Shown here: piece by piece, positions 56,090 through 64,000 of the stretch
Position numbering within the stretch: position 1 is the first letter of the stretch
How the letters are laid out: every line of letters starts with the position of its first letter
From: Flaveria trinervia
Taxonomy: Eukaryota; Streptophyta; Magnoliopsida; Asterales; Asteraceae
DNA: 64,000 nucleotides
NCBI GenBank assembly: GCA_025506515.1
Contig: CM046447.1
Coordinates: forward strand, 85,804,748 to 85,868,747
Direction: 5' to 3'
Notes under the pieces: generated by a model
Database searches by the model: none
Told to the model about the DNA's origin: nothing
The model's input: the letters and a program-made list of their open reading frames with translations, nothing else
Made by a program: the position numbers and the translations under genes

Positions 56090-56591
56090 TGTAAGGCCCC
56101 ATTCCCGGAGGCCTCACGGTTGGTCATTCAAAGCATTAAGTACATTAGACATTATGAATTAACGAGTTTAAGCAGCGGAATTATTTTAACAAAAGCCGTT
56201 CATTTCATTTAAAACACTGTTGTTAAGCAATACATCATCATTATCTGTTTACAAAAGAACTGTTTCAACACATTACAAAACAATAGCAACATAGAATACG
56301 AATGGATATCAGTCTTTTCCTGCCGAGTAGCTTCACCCTCATGCCATCCTCAGCAATAATTACCTGCCAATTGAAAATGTATAAAAGTCAGCATTGCAGA
56401 GTGAGTTCTTGTTTTAAAAGTAATAAAATACTTTCTATATGTTGTATAAGAAAATACCATTTTCTGTAAAATACAACTCTGTACTGTATATGCGAGCACG
56501 CATTAACTATATGAACAAATATTGTTCGTTCTCTTTACTGTATGCCTTGTCTGTTCTGTAAACTTTTATCTTTATGTTTCACTTTCTGTAT

Positions 56592-56681
56592 GGTCAACTG
56601 TATCCCTCGAAAGGGTCAACTATATCCCTCGAAGGGTCAACTATATCCCCCAAAAGGGTCAACTGTATCCCTCGAAAGGGT
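56592..56681. repeat. 22-bp minisatellite in the 3' LTR (about four units)
   Basis: Unit ggtcaactatatccctcgaaag with small variations (gtatccctcgaaag, atatcccccaaaag). The 5' LTR has about five units at 63560-63667, so copy number differs between the LTRs of one element. Confidence 0.88.
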
Positions 56682-57104
56682 TTTGTGTATTATGTACAAA
56701 GCCAACCCAATCACCCAGGACACACTACAAAGGTCCTGCCAATCTCAATTGATTGACCCTGTGTGCATAGTAGGGTAGCTAACCCGCAACACAGTTGAGC
56801 TAACGACAACATGGTCGTGTACCTCCTGTAAGCTTGTAAGACTTGTTAACATTTTCATTAATGTTCCTCTTCTTTTCTTTATTGCTCTTTCACTTTATTA
56901 TTACGATATACTTTACGTTACGATAATAACATACCACGTAAAGTCACAAACTATAAGTAATAATAATAGCAATAACAATAATAAGGAACAATCATAAGTA
57001 ATCATATCATGCATGAAACATCATCATTAATAAACCCTTAGTCAACCTCGGTAAAAACCCTAAAGCACAGACTCTCAGAAAATTCTGTAAAAAATTTTAA
57101 GTGC

Positions 57105-57515
57105 TTAGGCGCATGGGAACTATTTGGGCGCATGAACCCTGTTTGGGCGTTTCATCACTATCTAGGCGTATCAGCCAACACTTAAGCATTTTTCACTTTA
57201 GGCGCACGAACTATTTAGGCGCATGGGCACTATTTGTGCGTATGAACACTTAGACGCATGGATAATTCGGACTCATGGACACTTAGGCGCATGAGCCACT
57301 TGGGCGCATGGGCACTATTGGGGCGCATGGCCCTACACTTAGTCGTCCGGCTAACATTTCTAGGCGCATGGACCACTGTTCAGGCGCATGGGCTGTACTT
57401 AAACATTTCTAAGGTAATCTTAGGCGCATGGGCTACTGTTCAGGCGCATGGATTACACTTAATTTTTTCTAAGGCATTTTCAGGCGCATGAGCCTTATCT
57501 AGGCGCATGGACCTT
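57105..57515. repeat. GGCGCATGG array in the 3' LTR
   Basis: About fourteen copies of (a/g)ggcgcatg(g/a) every 20-30 bp, with variants ggcgtatc, tgcgtatgaac and gacgcatgg. It occupies the same relative LTR position as the dyad array of the solo LTR at 53530 and looks like a diverged version of it (TGCGAATG against GGCGCATG). Confidence 0.75.
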
Positions 57516-58136
57516 CTGTTCAACATGTTTCAGTATGTTTTCAAACCCAATCATCAAACCCATCTGTTCTAAGCTTAATGTGGCTATTCTAAACATGAAC
57601 AACCTACAAGCATTCAATCAACATCCAATCATGCACATTACATACGGGTAAACAAACATAAGCTTTGAAAATCGTTTTAATACATTTTTAGCCCCAAAGA
57701 TAGTTTAAAACAAGTAAAAACCAGGGTCTAGAACTCACCTGATGCAACTTGGGTATTTCTTCGTTTCTAACCCGCTTGCAATGAGTTCAAACACCTAAAA
57801 ACAACACCAAATACACACACCCGAGCACATACACAAACACATAAGCACATATGCATACAACCGGGACAAAACCCGTCATAACATTTAAAAAACATGAATT
57901 CTTACCTTGAATTCGTTCACTTCTTCTTCTTCTACAAGCCGAGAGTTTTCCCGTGCTCTCTCTCTCTAAAACCGAAGAAAGGTTGATGTGAAGTGAAAGT
58001 GGGCGGCCATGCCCACCTTTACACCAACTTTTTTAAAGTTTTGTCCTTTTGGACACTTTTAGTCCCTCCACTTGGACTTATTTGTCTTTCTTTTTATTCC
58101 TCCTATCTTGTCTTTTAAAAATAACCGGGTGTTACA

Positions 58137-58149
58137 AGTCCACCCCCTT
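58137..58149 (-). other. Polypurine tract of the Ty3 element
   Basis: agtccaccccctt on the plus strand gives AAGGGGGTGGACT on the element strand, directly before the 3' LTR. Confidence 0.75.
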
Positions 58150-58174
58150 ATATATGTTTCGTCCCTGAAACCTG

Positions 58175-59218
58175 TTATTCCTCGAACAGATGAGGATAAT
58201 GCTGCCTCATCTCCTCCTTAGTCTCCCATGTTGACTCGGATCCCTTCCTGTGCTTCCACTTTACACGCACAAGAGGAACCACTTTACTTCGCAGCCTCTT
58301 CTCTTTATGATCGATGATTGCCACTGGTTGCTCCACATAATTGAGCCTTTCATCTACTTCAATGTCCTCCAATGAAACAATCATATCTTCATCAGCTAAG
58401 CACTTTCTTAGATGAGATACATGGAATGTCGGGTGAATTCCACTTAACTCATCTAGTAACTCCAATCTATAGGCCACCTCTCCTACTCGAGCAATGATTC
58501 GAAAAGGGCCTATATATCTTGGGCTCAACTTGCCCCGCTTCCTGAATCGGATAATACCCTTCCAAGGTGAGTACTTCAACATAACCCGGTCACCCACCTG
58601 GAACTCGATCGGTCTGTGTCGTCTATCGTCATACGACTTCTGCCTATATTTAGCTGCCTTCATGAAGGCTTTAATGTTCTCAACCTTCTCAGTCGTAGCC
58701 TCTATTACCTTGACGCTCCCCAATTCCTTTTGACTGATGTCACCCCAACATACGGGTGTTCTACATCTCCTACCGTATAGCATCTCGTATGGTGGCATGC
58801 CAATACTGGCATGATAGCTATTGTTGTACGAGAATTCAGCTAATGGTAAGTGGTCATCCCAACTTCCCTTAAAATCAATCACACATGCCCAAAGCATGTC
58901 TTCTAGTGTCTGAATGGTCCTTTCTGACTGACCATCTGTTTGGGGATGATAAACCATGCTAATATGTAACCTCATCCCCATAGCATCGTGGAACTTCTTC
59001 CAGAATTTAGATGTGAACCGGGTGTCACGATCAGACACAATGGACACTGGCACACCATGACGAGTTAGAATCTCCTTGATGAACAGGTCAACCAACCTCT
59101 CGGATGAATATGTCTCGCGGATCGGTAGGAAGTGAGCACTCTTCGTCAAGTGGTCAACAATCACCCATATGGCATCGTACCCCTTCGGAGTACGTGGTAG
59201 CTTTGTAATGAAATCCAT
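58175..59218 (-). CDS. Ty3 integrase core and chromodomain-like C-terminus
   Basis: A 347-codon open frame starting MDFITKLPRTPKGYDAIWV. The catalytic triad is visible: first Asp in WVIVDHLTKSAHF (about residue 22), second in VSIVSDRDTRFTSKFW (about residue 64) and Glu in HPQTDGQSERTIQTLEDML (about residue 100). GMPPYEMLYGRRCRTP follows. The C-terminal part has the GPFRIIARVGEVAYRLELL (GPY/F) module and HPTFHVSHLRKC. A tail with VKWKHRKGSESTWETKEEM resembles the chromodomain of chromoviruses, which targets insertion to modified histones. The usual integrase zinc finger (HHCC) is in the neighbouring frame at 59315-59420. The ATG is not a natural start; this is the 3' part of a polyprotein. Confidence 0.93.
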   Translation of the reverse strand: MDFITKLPRTPKGYDAIWVIVDHLTKSAHFLPIRETYSSERLVDLFIKEILTRHGVPVSIVSDRDTRFTSKFWKKFHDAMGMRLHISMVYHPQTDGQSERTIQTLEDMLWACVIDFKGSWDDHLPLAEFSYNNSYHASIGMPPYEMLYGRRCRTPVCWGDISQKELGSVKVIEATTEKVENIKAFMKAAKYRQKSYDDRRHRPIEFQVGDRVMLKYSPWKGIIRFRKRGKLSPRYIGPFRIIARVGEVAYRLELLDELSGIHPTFHVSHLRKCLADEDMIVSLEDIEVDERLNYVEQPVAIIDHKEKRLRSKVVPLVRVKWKHRKGSESTWETKEEMRQHYPHLFEE

Positions 59219-59314
59219 GGTGATGTGCTCCCACTTCTATTCCGTTATATCCAAAGGTTGGATCTTCCCATACGGCTTCTGATGTTTGGCCTTCACTTGC
59301 AAACAAGTAAGGCA

Positions 59315-60412
59315 CTACTCCACCACGTCACGCTTCATACCCGGCCACCAATAATCTTTCTTCATATCTTGATACATCTTTGTGGCACCAGGATGAATAG
59401 AGTATCGAGTCTTGTGAGCTTCATCCAGAATCCTCACATGTAGGTTCCCGAAACGAGGAATCCACACCCGTCCAAATCGGGTTTTAACACCAAGTGTGTT
59501 TTCTCCCAATTCCCCAACCAGACCTCTCATTCTTTCAGAGTTTAGATGATCTTCTTTTAATGCCTCATCTTGAAACTCCTTGACTTTCTTCGTTACATCA
59601 GAGGTCATGATTAGTTGATATGCTTTCACCCGAATCGGCTCGGGCCTCAACTTTCGGCTAAGAGCATCCGCCACCACATTAGCCTTGCCCGGATGGTAAT
59701 GGATCTCATAATCATAATCCTTTATGAGCTCCAACCATCGTCTCTGCCTCATATTCAGGTCCTTCTGCTCAAAAAAATACTTTAAGCTCTTGTGGTCAGT
59801 GAAGATGGTGCACTTCATTCTATACAGATAGTGCCTTCAAATCTTTAGTGCAAAGACCACGGCCGCTAGCTCTAAGTCATGAGTAGGGTAATTGACCTCA
59901 TGAACCTTCAACTGTAGGGATGCATAGGCAATAACCTTCCCTCTCCGCATTAATACACACCCCAACCCCAAGTAAGAAGCATCTGAATAAACCACCAAAT
60001 CCTTGCTTCCTTCGGGTAATGACAAGACAGGAGCTTGAGTCAACCTCACCTTTAACTCCTCGAACACGCTTGACCTCCTTTCGGGTCAACTTGGTCAGTG
60101 GAGAAGCGATCTTGGAAAAGTCCTGAATGAACCTTCGATAATACCCTGCCAACCCCAAGAAACTACGAATCTCGGATGGCGTCTTTGGAGACTTCCATTG
60201 CATCACTGCCTCCAACTTAGCCGGTCCACCATAATCCCGTCGGGATTCACCACATGACCCAAGAACTGAACTTCACGCAACCAAACCGCGCACTTGGAGA
60301 ATTTTGCATACAACTTCTCCCTTCTTAACGTCTCCAGAACCTCCCGAATGTGACCGGCATGCTCAATCTCACTCTTTGAATAAATCAGGATATCATCAAT
60401 AAACACAATCAC
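59315..60412 (-). pseudogene. Ty3 reverse transcriptase (second half), RNase H and integrase zinc finger
   Basis: 60412-60203 has the RT active site IVFIDDILIYSKSE and FLGHVVNPDGI. 60215-60060 has IRSFLGLAGYYRRFIQDFSK and SPLTKLTRK. 60067-59837 is the RNase H start with KDLVVYSDASYLGLGCVL. 59818-59315 continues with CTIFTDHKSLKYFF, RRWLELIKDYD and YHPGKANVVADALSR, then the integrase HHCC finger start (HPGATKMYQDMKKDYWWPGM). At least three one-base shifts separate these frames (near 60205, 60065 and 59825), and the strand runs into a stop at 59315 just before the CxxC of the finger. The catalytic residues seen are intact. Confidence 0.87.
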
Positions 60413-60477
60413 TCATTTATCCAACATAGGCCGACAGACACGGTTCATCAGATCCATAAAAGCAGCTGGCGCATTGG

Positions 60478-61152
60478 TCAGACCAAATGACATAACAAGG
60501 AATTCATAGTGACCGTATCACGTGCGAAAGCTGTCTTAGGGATATCCTGCTCCTTCATCTTTAGCTGACGGTAACCAGATCGAAGATCTATCCTTGAAAA
60601 CCAACTGGCTCCTTGGAGCTGATCAAACAGATCATATATTCTTGGTAGGGGGTATCGGTTCTTCACCGTCAACTTGTTTAGCTCTCGGTAGTCAATGCAC
60701 ATCCTCATACTACCGTTTTTCTTTTTCACAAACAGGACCGGAGCACCCCAGGGAGAGATACTTGGTCTAATGAACCCCTTATCGAGCAGCTCTTGCAACT
60801 GCTCCATTAGTTCTTTCATTTCTGTGGGAGCTAACCGATACGGTGCTTTGGCAACGGGTTGAGCACCGGTTATCAAATCAATTTGGAACTCAATCTCGCG
60901 ATCCGGTGGCACGTCGGGTAAATCTTCTGGAAACACATCCGGAAAGTCACACACAACTGGTACATCAGATAGTTGTGGTGTTGGCGCGTCCACATCCTTT
61001 ACGTAGGCCAAGTAGGCACTACATCCACGCCTCATGCCCTCTCCCGCCACCGCCACCAAAATCATTTTCGGGATCATCGTGACTCGATCACCATAAACTG
61101 TCACCTTATTCCTGTCAGGTGCTGTCAATCGGATCATCTTCTTGCGATTCAT
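60478..61152 (-). CDS. Ty3 reverse transcriptase, N-terminal half
   Basis: 224 codons. DVPVVCDFPDVFPEDLPDVP, REIEFQIDLITGAQPVAKAP, PYRLAPTEMKELMEQL, GFIRPSISPWGAPVLFVKKK, GSMRMCIDYRELNKLTVKNR and SWFSRIDLRSGYRQLKM are standard Ty3 RT blocks, including the first catalytic Asp (SRIDLRSGY). The frame shifts near 60500, just before the AMPFGL-type block, so the second half is in other frames. It overlaps the protease frame by about 40 bases, again from a frame break. Confidence 0.88.
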   Translation of the reverse strand: MNRKKMIRLTAPDRNKVTVYGDRVTMIPKMILVAVAGEGMRRGCSAYLAYVKDVDAPTPQLSDVPVVCDFPDVFPEDLPDVPPDREIEFQIDLITGAQPVAKAPYRLAPTEMKELMEQLQELLDKGFIRPSISPWGAPVLFVKKKNGSMRMCIDYRELNKLTVKNRYPLPRIYDLFDQLQGASWFSRIDLRSGYRQLKMKEQDIPKTAFARDTVTMNSLLCHLV

Positions 61153-61474
61153 AGGTTGCTAACCCGTCCATCCCTAGTACTACATCGAATCCTCCTAGGG
61201 GTATCACATGTAACCTAGCAGCAAACCTATGACCCTCTAGTTCTATGGCACAGTCCTCTATCACATCAGTAATTCTAGTGGACTTACTAATAGCAGTTTC
61301 TACATCGAATGGTGCACTGACCTTTCTACTAATAACAGACAACTTAGAACAGAAAGTAGTAGAAATAAAACTCGTACTAGCACCAGAATCAAACAATATA
61401 GAGGCACAGGTTTGGTTTACTAGAAATATACCTGACACAACATTGAGATCAGCTCTGGCTTCCTCCCGGGTCAT
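61115..61474 (-). CDS. Ty3 aspartic protease
   Basis: 119 codons. The active-site block CASILFDSGASTSFIST lies at about residues 24-40 and the second hairpin block FDVVLGMDGLATYES near residue 100. This is the retropepsin-like domain that matures the gag-pol polyprotein. Trp is usual where this copy has Leu in GMDGL (often GMDWL). The frame runs on from gag after a break near 61500 and into RT after one near 61130. Confidence 0.85.
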   Translation of the reverse strand: MTREEARADLNVVSGIFLVNQTCASILFDSGASTSFISTTFCSKLSVISRKVSAPFDVETAISKSTRITDVIEDCAIELEGHRFAARLHVIPLGGFDVVLGMDGLATYESQEDDPIDST

Positions 61475-61559
61475 AGTGTAAGCTCTAGCACTTGCCCTCT
61501 GCCCTCCTTCCTCCGGCTTCTTCTTCTCTACTCTAGAGCTCTCCGCCTTGGCTTCTTAC

Positions 61560-62687
61560 AATCTCTAGCGATATGGCCAGGCTGGCCACACCTGAAGCAT
61601 ACATTCATCCCCATCCGGCACTCACCAGTATGCTCCCTTCCACATTGTCACACCTCCTCACCCTGATCCAGATGTGACCACACGTCGGTCACCCACCTTT
61701 GCCACCTTCTTGTTTGGAGCAGTTCTACAACACCCAAACCGTTTCCCATTCCAGTTCCGGCTACCACCATCCTTCTTATCCACCACATCCACCACCACCT
61801 CGGGCTCATCGTATAATCTACCAGCCAAGTCAACCGCCGACCTGAAAGTGCTCGGCCGGGCGGTAATCATATGCCTACGGATATCCGTCGGCAGCCCCTG
61901 GATGTATCTTTTAATCTTGTGTGACAGTGGTGTCACTTGATCGGGCACCAGCCGCGCCATTTTATTGAATTTGGTGGTGTACTGCTGGTGTGTTATCGTT
62001 CCCGCCTCCAGCTACAGGAAGTCTCTTTCTACCTTGTCCATCTCTCTGTGAGGACAAAATTCCTCAATCACCAACTTCTTCAGTTCAGGCCACCTCATTC
62101 TTCCAATGGCCCTGCTACCCTCGGCTTGGACAATGTTGTCCCACCAGCACAAACCCGAGTCCACAAAGGAGTGGGTAGCAAATTTCACCTTCTGATCTTC
62201 ACGACATTCACTGATATCGGGACAGCCTCCATTTCCCTCACCCACCGGTGAGCAGCTGCAGCTATGCCATTTCCGTCAAAAGTAGGGGGCTTGCATCTCA
62301 TAAACGCCCCATAGTTATAGCCTCGGATTGCCTCCGGCGCAGGCTCCTCTTCTTCCTCCTCCTCATCATCAGAGAGAACCGTTTCCGGCTCTGGTTGTTC
62401 TCGTCCTCCCGAGGACCTGTTTCTCTCCTTTCTTTCCCCATCCCTTACTGCCTTGATCACTTCAGTCACCACAGACGGTAGAATCGTCCGTATGACCTGG
62501 TGAACCTCTTCCACTACAGCCTCCTTTACTGAGGCTCTCAGATTGATGCTCTTTTCGCCACCCTCTGGATGAGGGTCTCTGGTTCTTCATGAACCACTTT
62601 CTCCACTTTGGGTCTCCCTCTCTTGGGTCGCAGAGCAGCACCGTGACCTCCACCACGAGAGGCTTTTGAAGATCTACCGCCAGCCAT
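61560..62687 (-). pseudogene. Ty3 gag with two zinc knuckles, frameshifted
   Basis: Starts at ATG 62687 (MAGGRSSKASRGGG, RPKRGRPKVEKV), shifts frame near 62560 into VHQVIRTILPSVVTEV and an acidic run (SDDEEEEEEEPAPEA), then RCKPPTFDGNGIAAAAHRW. It shifts again near 62240 into FATHSFVDSGLCWWDNI and WPELKKLVIEEFCPHRE, the retrotransposon-gag capsid core. 61960-61658 continues with ARLVPDQVTPLSHKIKRYIQ. Zinc knuckles lie at about 61650-61570: CGREHTGEC (partial) and an intact CFRCGQPGHIARDCKKP. Four or more frame breaks make this a pseudogene as read. Confidence 0.82.
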
Positions 62688-62699
62688 CCTCTAAAAGCA

Positions 62700-63021
62700 C
62701 ACTATAAGATTCAAACACTAACGCGGTCATTCAAGGTAATACTCAGTTTATGTCAAGTATAGTAAGTCCCTAATTACAGTGGCCAGTTGTGATTAGCCAC
62801 TTACTTTACTCTTCACACCCCAAGCATCTCCTATCCTGACTTAATCAGTATCTAAATCTACTAAGAGCACATAATCAAATAGAATGCGCACATAATACCG
62901 GTTAACATTAGGAAAAGACATACCTGATGGCACGTAGCTACTCGGGCTGACATCCCTCCATTTGTCCTATTTTCAGTTTATGTTTAGGTTTTTAAAGTTT
63001 ATTTAACCCAATTCTCTTAAA
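62700..63021 (-). other. 5' leader of the Ty3 element
   Basis: Non-coding stretch between primer site and gag start. No dyad array here, unlike the copia leader. Confidence 0.6.
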
Positions 63022-63038
63022 CTTTGGCTCTGATACCA
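63022..63038 (-). other. Primer binding site (initiator Met tRNA) of the Ty3 element
   Basis: ctttggctctgatacca on the plus strand gives TGGTATCAGAGCCAAAG on the element strand, three bases from the LTR start at 63042. Both the Ty3 and copia elements therefore use the same tRNA. Confidence 0.9.
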
Positions 63039-63041
63039 ACT

Positions 63042-64000
63042 TGTAAGGTCCCGTTCTCGGAGGCCTCACGGTTGGTCATTCAAAGCATAAGTACATTAGA
63101 CATTATGAATTAACGAGTTTAAGCAGCGGAATTATTTTAACAAAAGCCATTCATTTCATTTAAAACATTGTTGTTAAGCAATACATCATCATTATCTGTT
63201 TACAAAAGAATTGTTTCAACGCATTACAAAACAACAGCCATATAGAATACGAATGGATGTCAGTCTTTCCCTGCCGAGTAGCTTCACCATCGTGTAAAAG
63301 TCAGCGTTGCTGAGTGAGTTCTAGTTTTAAAAGTAATAAAATACTTTCTATATGTTGTATAAGTAAATACCCTTTTCTGTAAAATACAACTCTGTACTGT
63401 ATATGCGAGCACGCATTAACTATATGAACAAATACTGTTCGTTCTCTTTATTGTATGCCTTGTCTGTTCTGTAAACTTTTATCTTTATGTTTCACTTTCT
63501 GTATGGACCAATGAGCAATACCCCAACTATATGCGCGATGGAAAACGGGTGATGGGCCATCTATATCCCTCGAAAGGGTCAACTGTATCCCTCGAAAGGG
63601 TCAACTATATCCCTCAAAAGGGTCAACTATATCCCCTGAAAGGGTCAACTATATCCCTCAAAAGGGTTCTGTGTACTATGTACAAGGCCAACCCAATCAC
63701 CCAGGACACGCTACAAAGGTCCTGCCAATCTCAATTGATTGACCCTGTGTGCATAATAGGGTAGCTAACCCTCAGCACAGTTGAGCTAACGACAACATGA
63801 TCGTGTATCTCCTGTAAGCTTGCAAGACTTGTTAACATTTTCATTAATGTTCCTCTTCTTTTCTTTATTGCTCTTTCAATTTATTATTATGATATACTTT
63901 ACGTTACGATAATAACATACCACGTAAAGTCACATACTATAAGTAATAATAATAATAGCAATAACAATAATAAGGAACAATCATAAGTAATCATATCATG
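63042..64000 (-). repeat. 5' LTR of the Ty3 element, cut by the window end
   Basis: Begins TGTAAGGTCCCGTTCTCGG and aligns with 56090 onward. It lacks the ccatcctcagcaat..cctgccaa stretch present at about 56343-56385. It has an extra segment near 63505-63558 (gaccaatgagcaataccccaac) that the 3' LTR lacks. It holds about five 22-bp minisatellite units at 63560-63667. At least another kilobase should lie beyond 64000. Confidence 0.88.

Larger units (their letters stand above)
56090..58136 (-). repeat. 3' LTR of the Ty3 element
   Basis: 2047 bp, TGTAAGGCCCC to CCGGGTGTTACA. It contains a 22-bp tandem repeat (56592-56681), the conserved block gtcagcattgcagagtgagtt shared with the solo LTR, and a GGCGCATGG array (57105-57515). 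The left host bases before it are CTTCA; the partner duplication is outside the window. Confidence 0.9.
56090..64000 (-). mobile_element. Ty3/gypsy chromovirus-type retrotransposon (Tekay-like), right end outside the window
   Basis: Minus strand. In element order: 5' LTR (from beyond 64000 to 63042), initiator-Met primer site, gag (62687-61560), protease, RT, RNase H, integrase with a chromodomain-like tail (to 58175), polypurine tract, 3' LTR (58136-56090). RT before integrase marks Ty3. The long LTRs (about 2 kb) and the integrase C-terminus fit the Tekay/Del group. gag and pol are broken by several frameshifts, while the integrase frame is open over 347 codons. Confidence 0.9.

Overview
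The window is repeat-dense plant nuclear DNA. The evidence is two Ty1-copia-type elements and one Ty3-type element with initiator-Met-tRNA primer sites, a Mutator-like element, a hAT element, MITEs, Helitron-type termini and AT-rich spacers. The families (plant mobile domain, Ulp1-like domain in a MULE, chromovirus-type integrase tail, a copia element with an extra 3' ORF) point to a eudicot, plausibly an asterid. The species cannot be fixed from this sequence. I see no ordinary host gene, no rRNA and no convincing tRNA gene; every recognisable coding stretch belongs to a transposon.

Layout. 1-777: 3' end of a plus-strand copia element (LTR 47-777). About 1765-2565: fold-back MITE. 2757-9629: a complete Mutator-like element with a perfect 9-bp target duplication (TAATAAGAA). 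It carries a plant-mobile-domain gene (plus), an Ulp1-like gene (minus) and a MURA-type transposase (minus), all decayed. 10328-35891: one copia locus on the minus strand, represented twice. A truncated copy A (10328-21636) ends in a 100-N gap. A complete copy B (21859-35891, about 14 kb, 5-bp duplication GATAT) follows. The same flanking DNA and the same target duplication precede both copies, so 10207-21636 is most simply a false assembly duplication of 21737-33194.

35897-39268 holds a roughly 500-bp tandem dimer interrupted by a small Helitron (36594-37110). 39277-42610 is a hAT element with a perfect 8-bp duplication (TACCTGAG) and a nearly intact transposase. About 42820-44790 is a TIR element built around five roughly 200-bp tandem repeats, with a GC-rich MITE nested in it. 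45405-53500 contains a PIF/Harbinger ORF1 relic, a CACTA-like end, a copia pol relic, further Helitron-type ends and a solo LTR (50893-52413, duplication GAAAC). 53530-55398 is a solo LTR related to the Ty3 element (duplication TCAAT). 56090-64000 is a Ty3/gypsy chromovirus (Tekay-like) on the minus strand, running off the window.

How it works together: the copia and Ty3 units show the usual LTR / primer site / gag / protease / integrase / RT / RNase H / polypurine tract / LTR logic. In copia the order is integrase before RT; in Ty3 it is RT before integrase. Two things stand out. One is a MULE that packs PMD, Ulp1-like and transposase modules into one mobile unit. The other is a family of short CpG-containing dyads (half-site CANTCG and its complement), arrayed in the LTRs and non-coding parts of both the copia and the Ty3-type elements.
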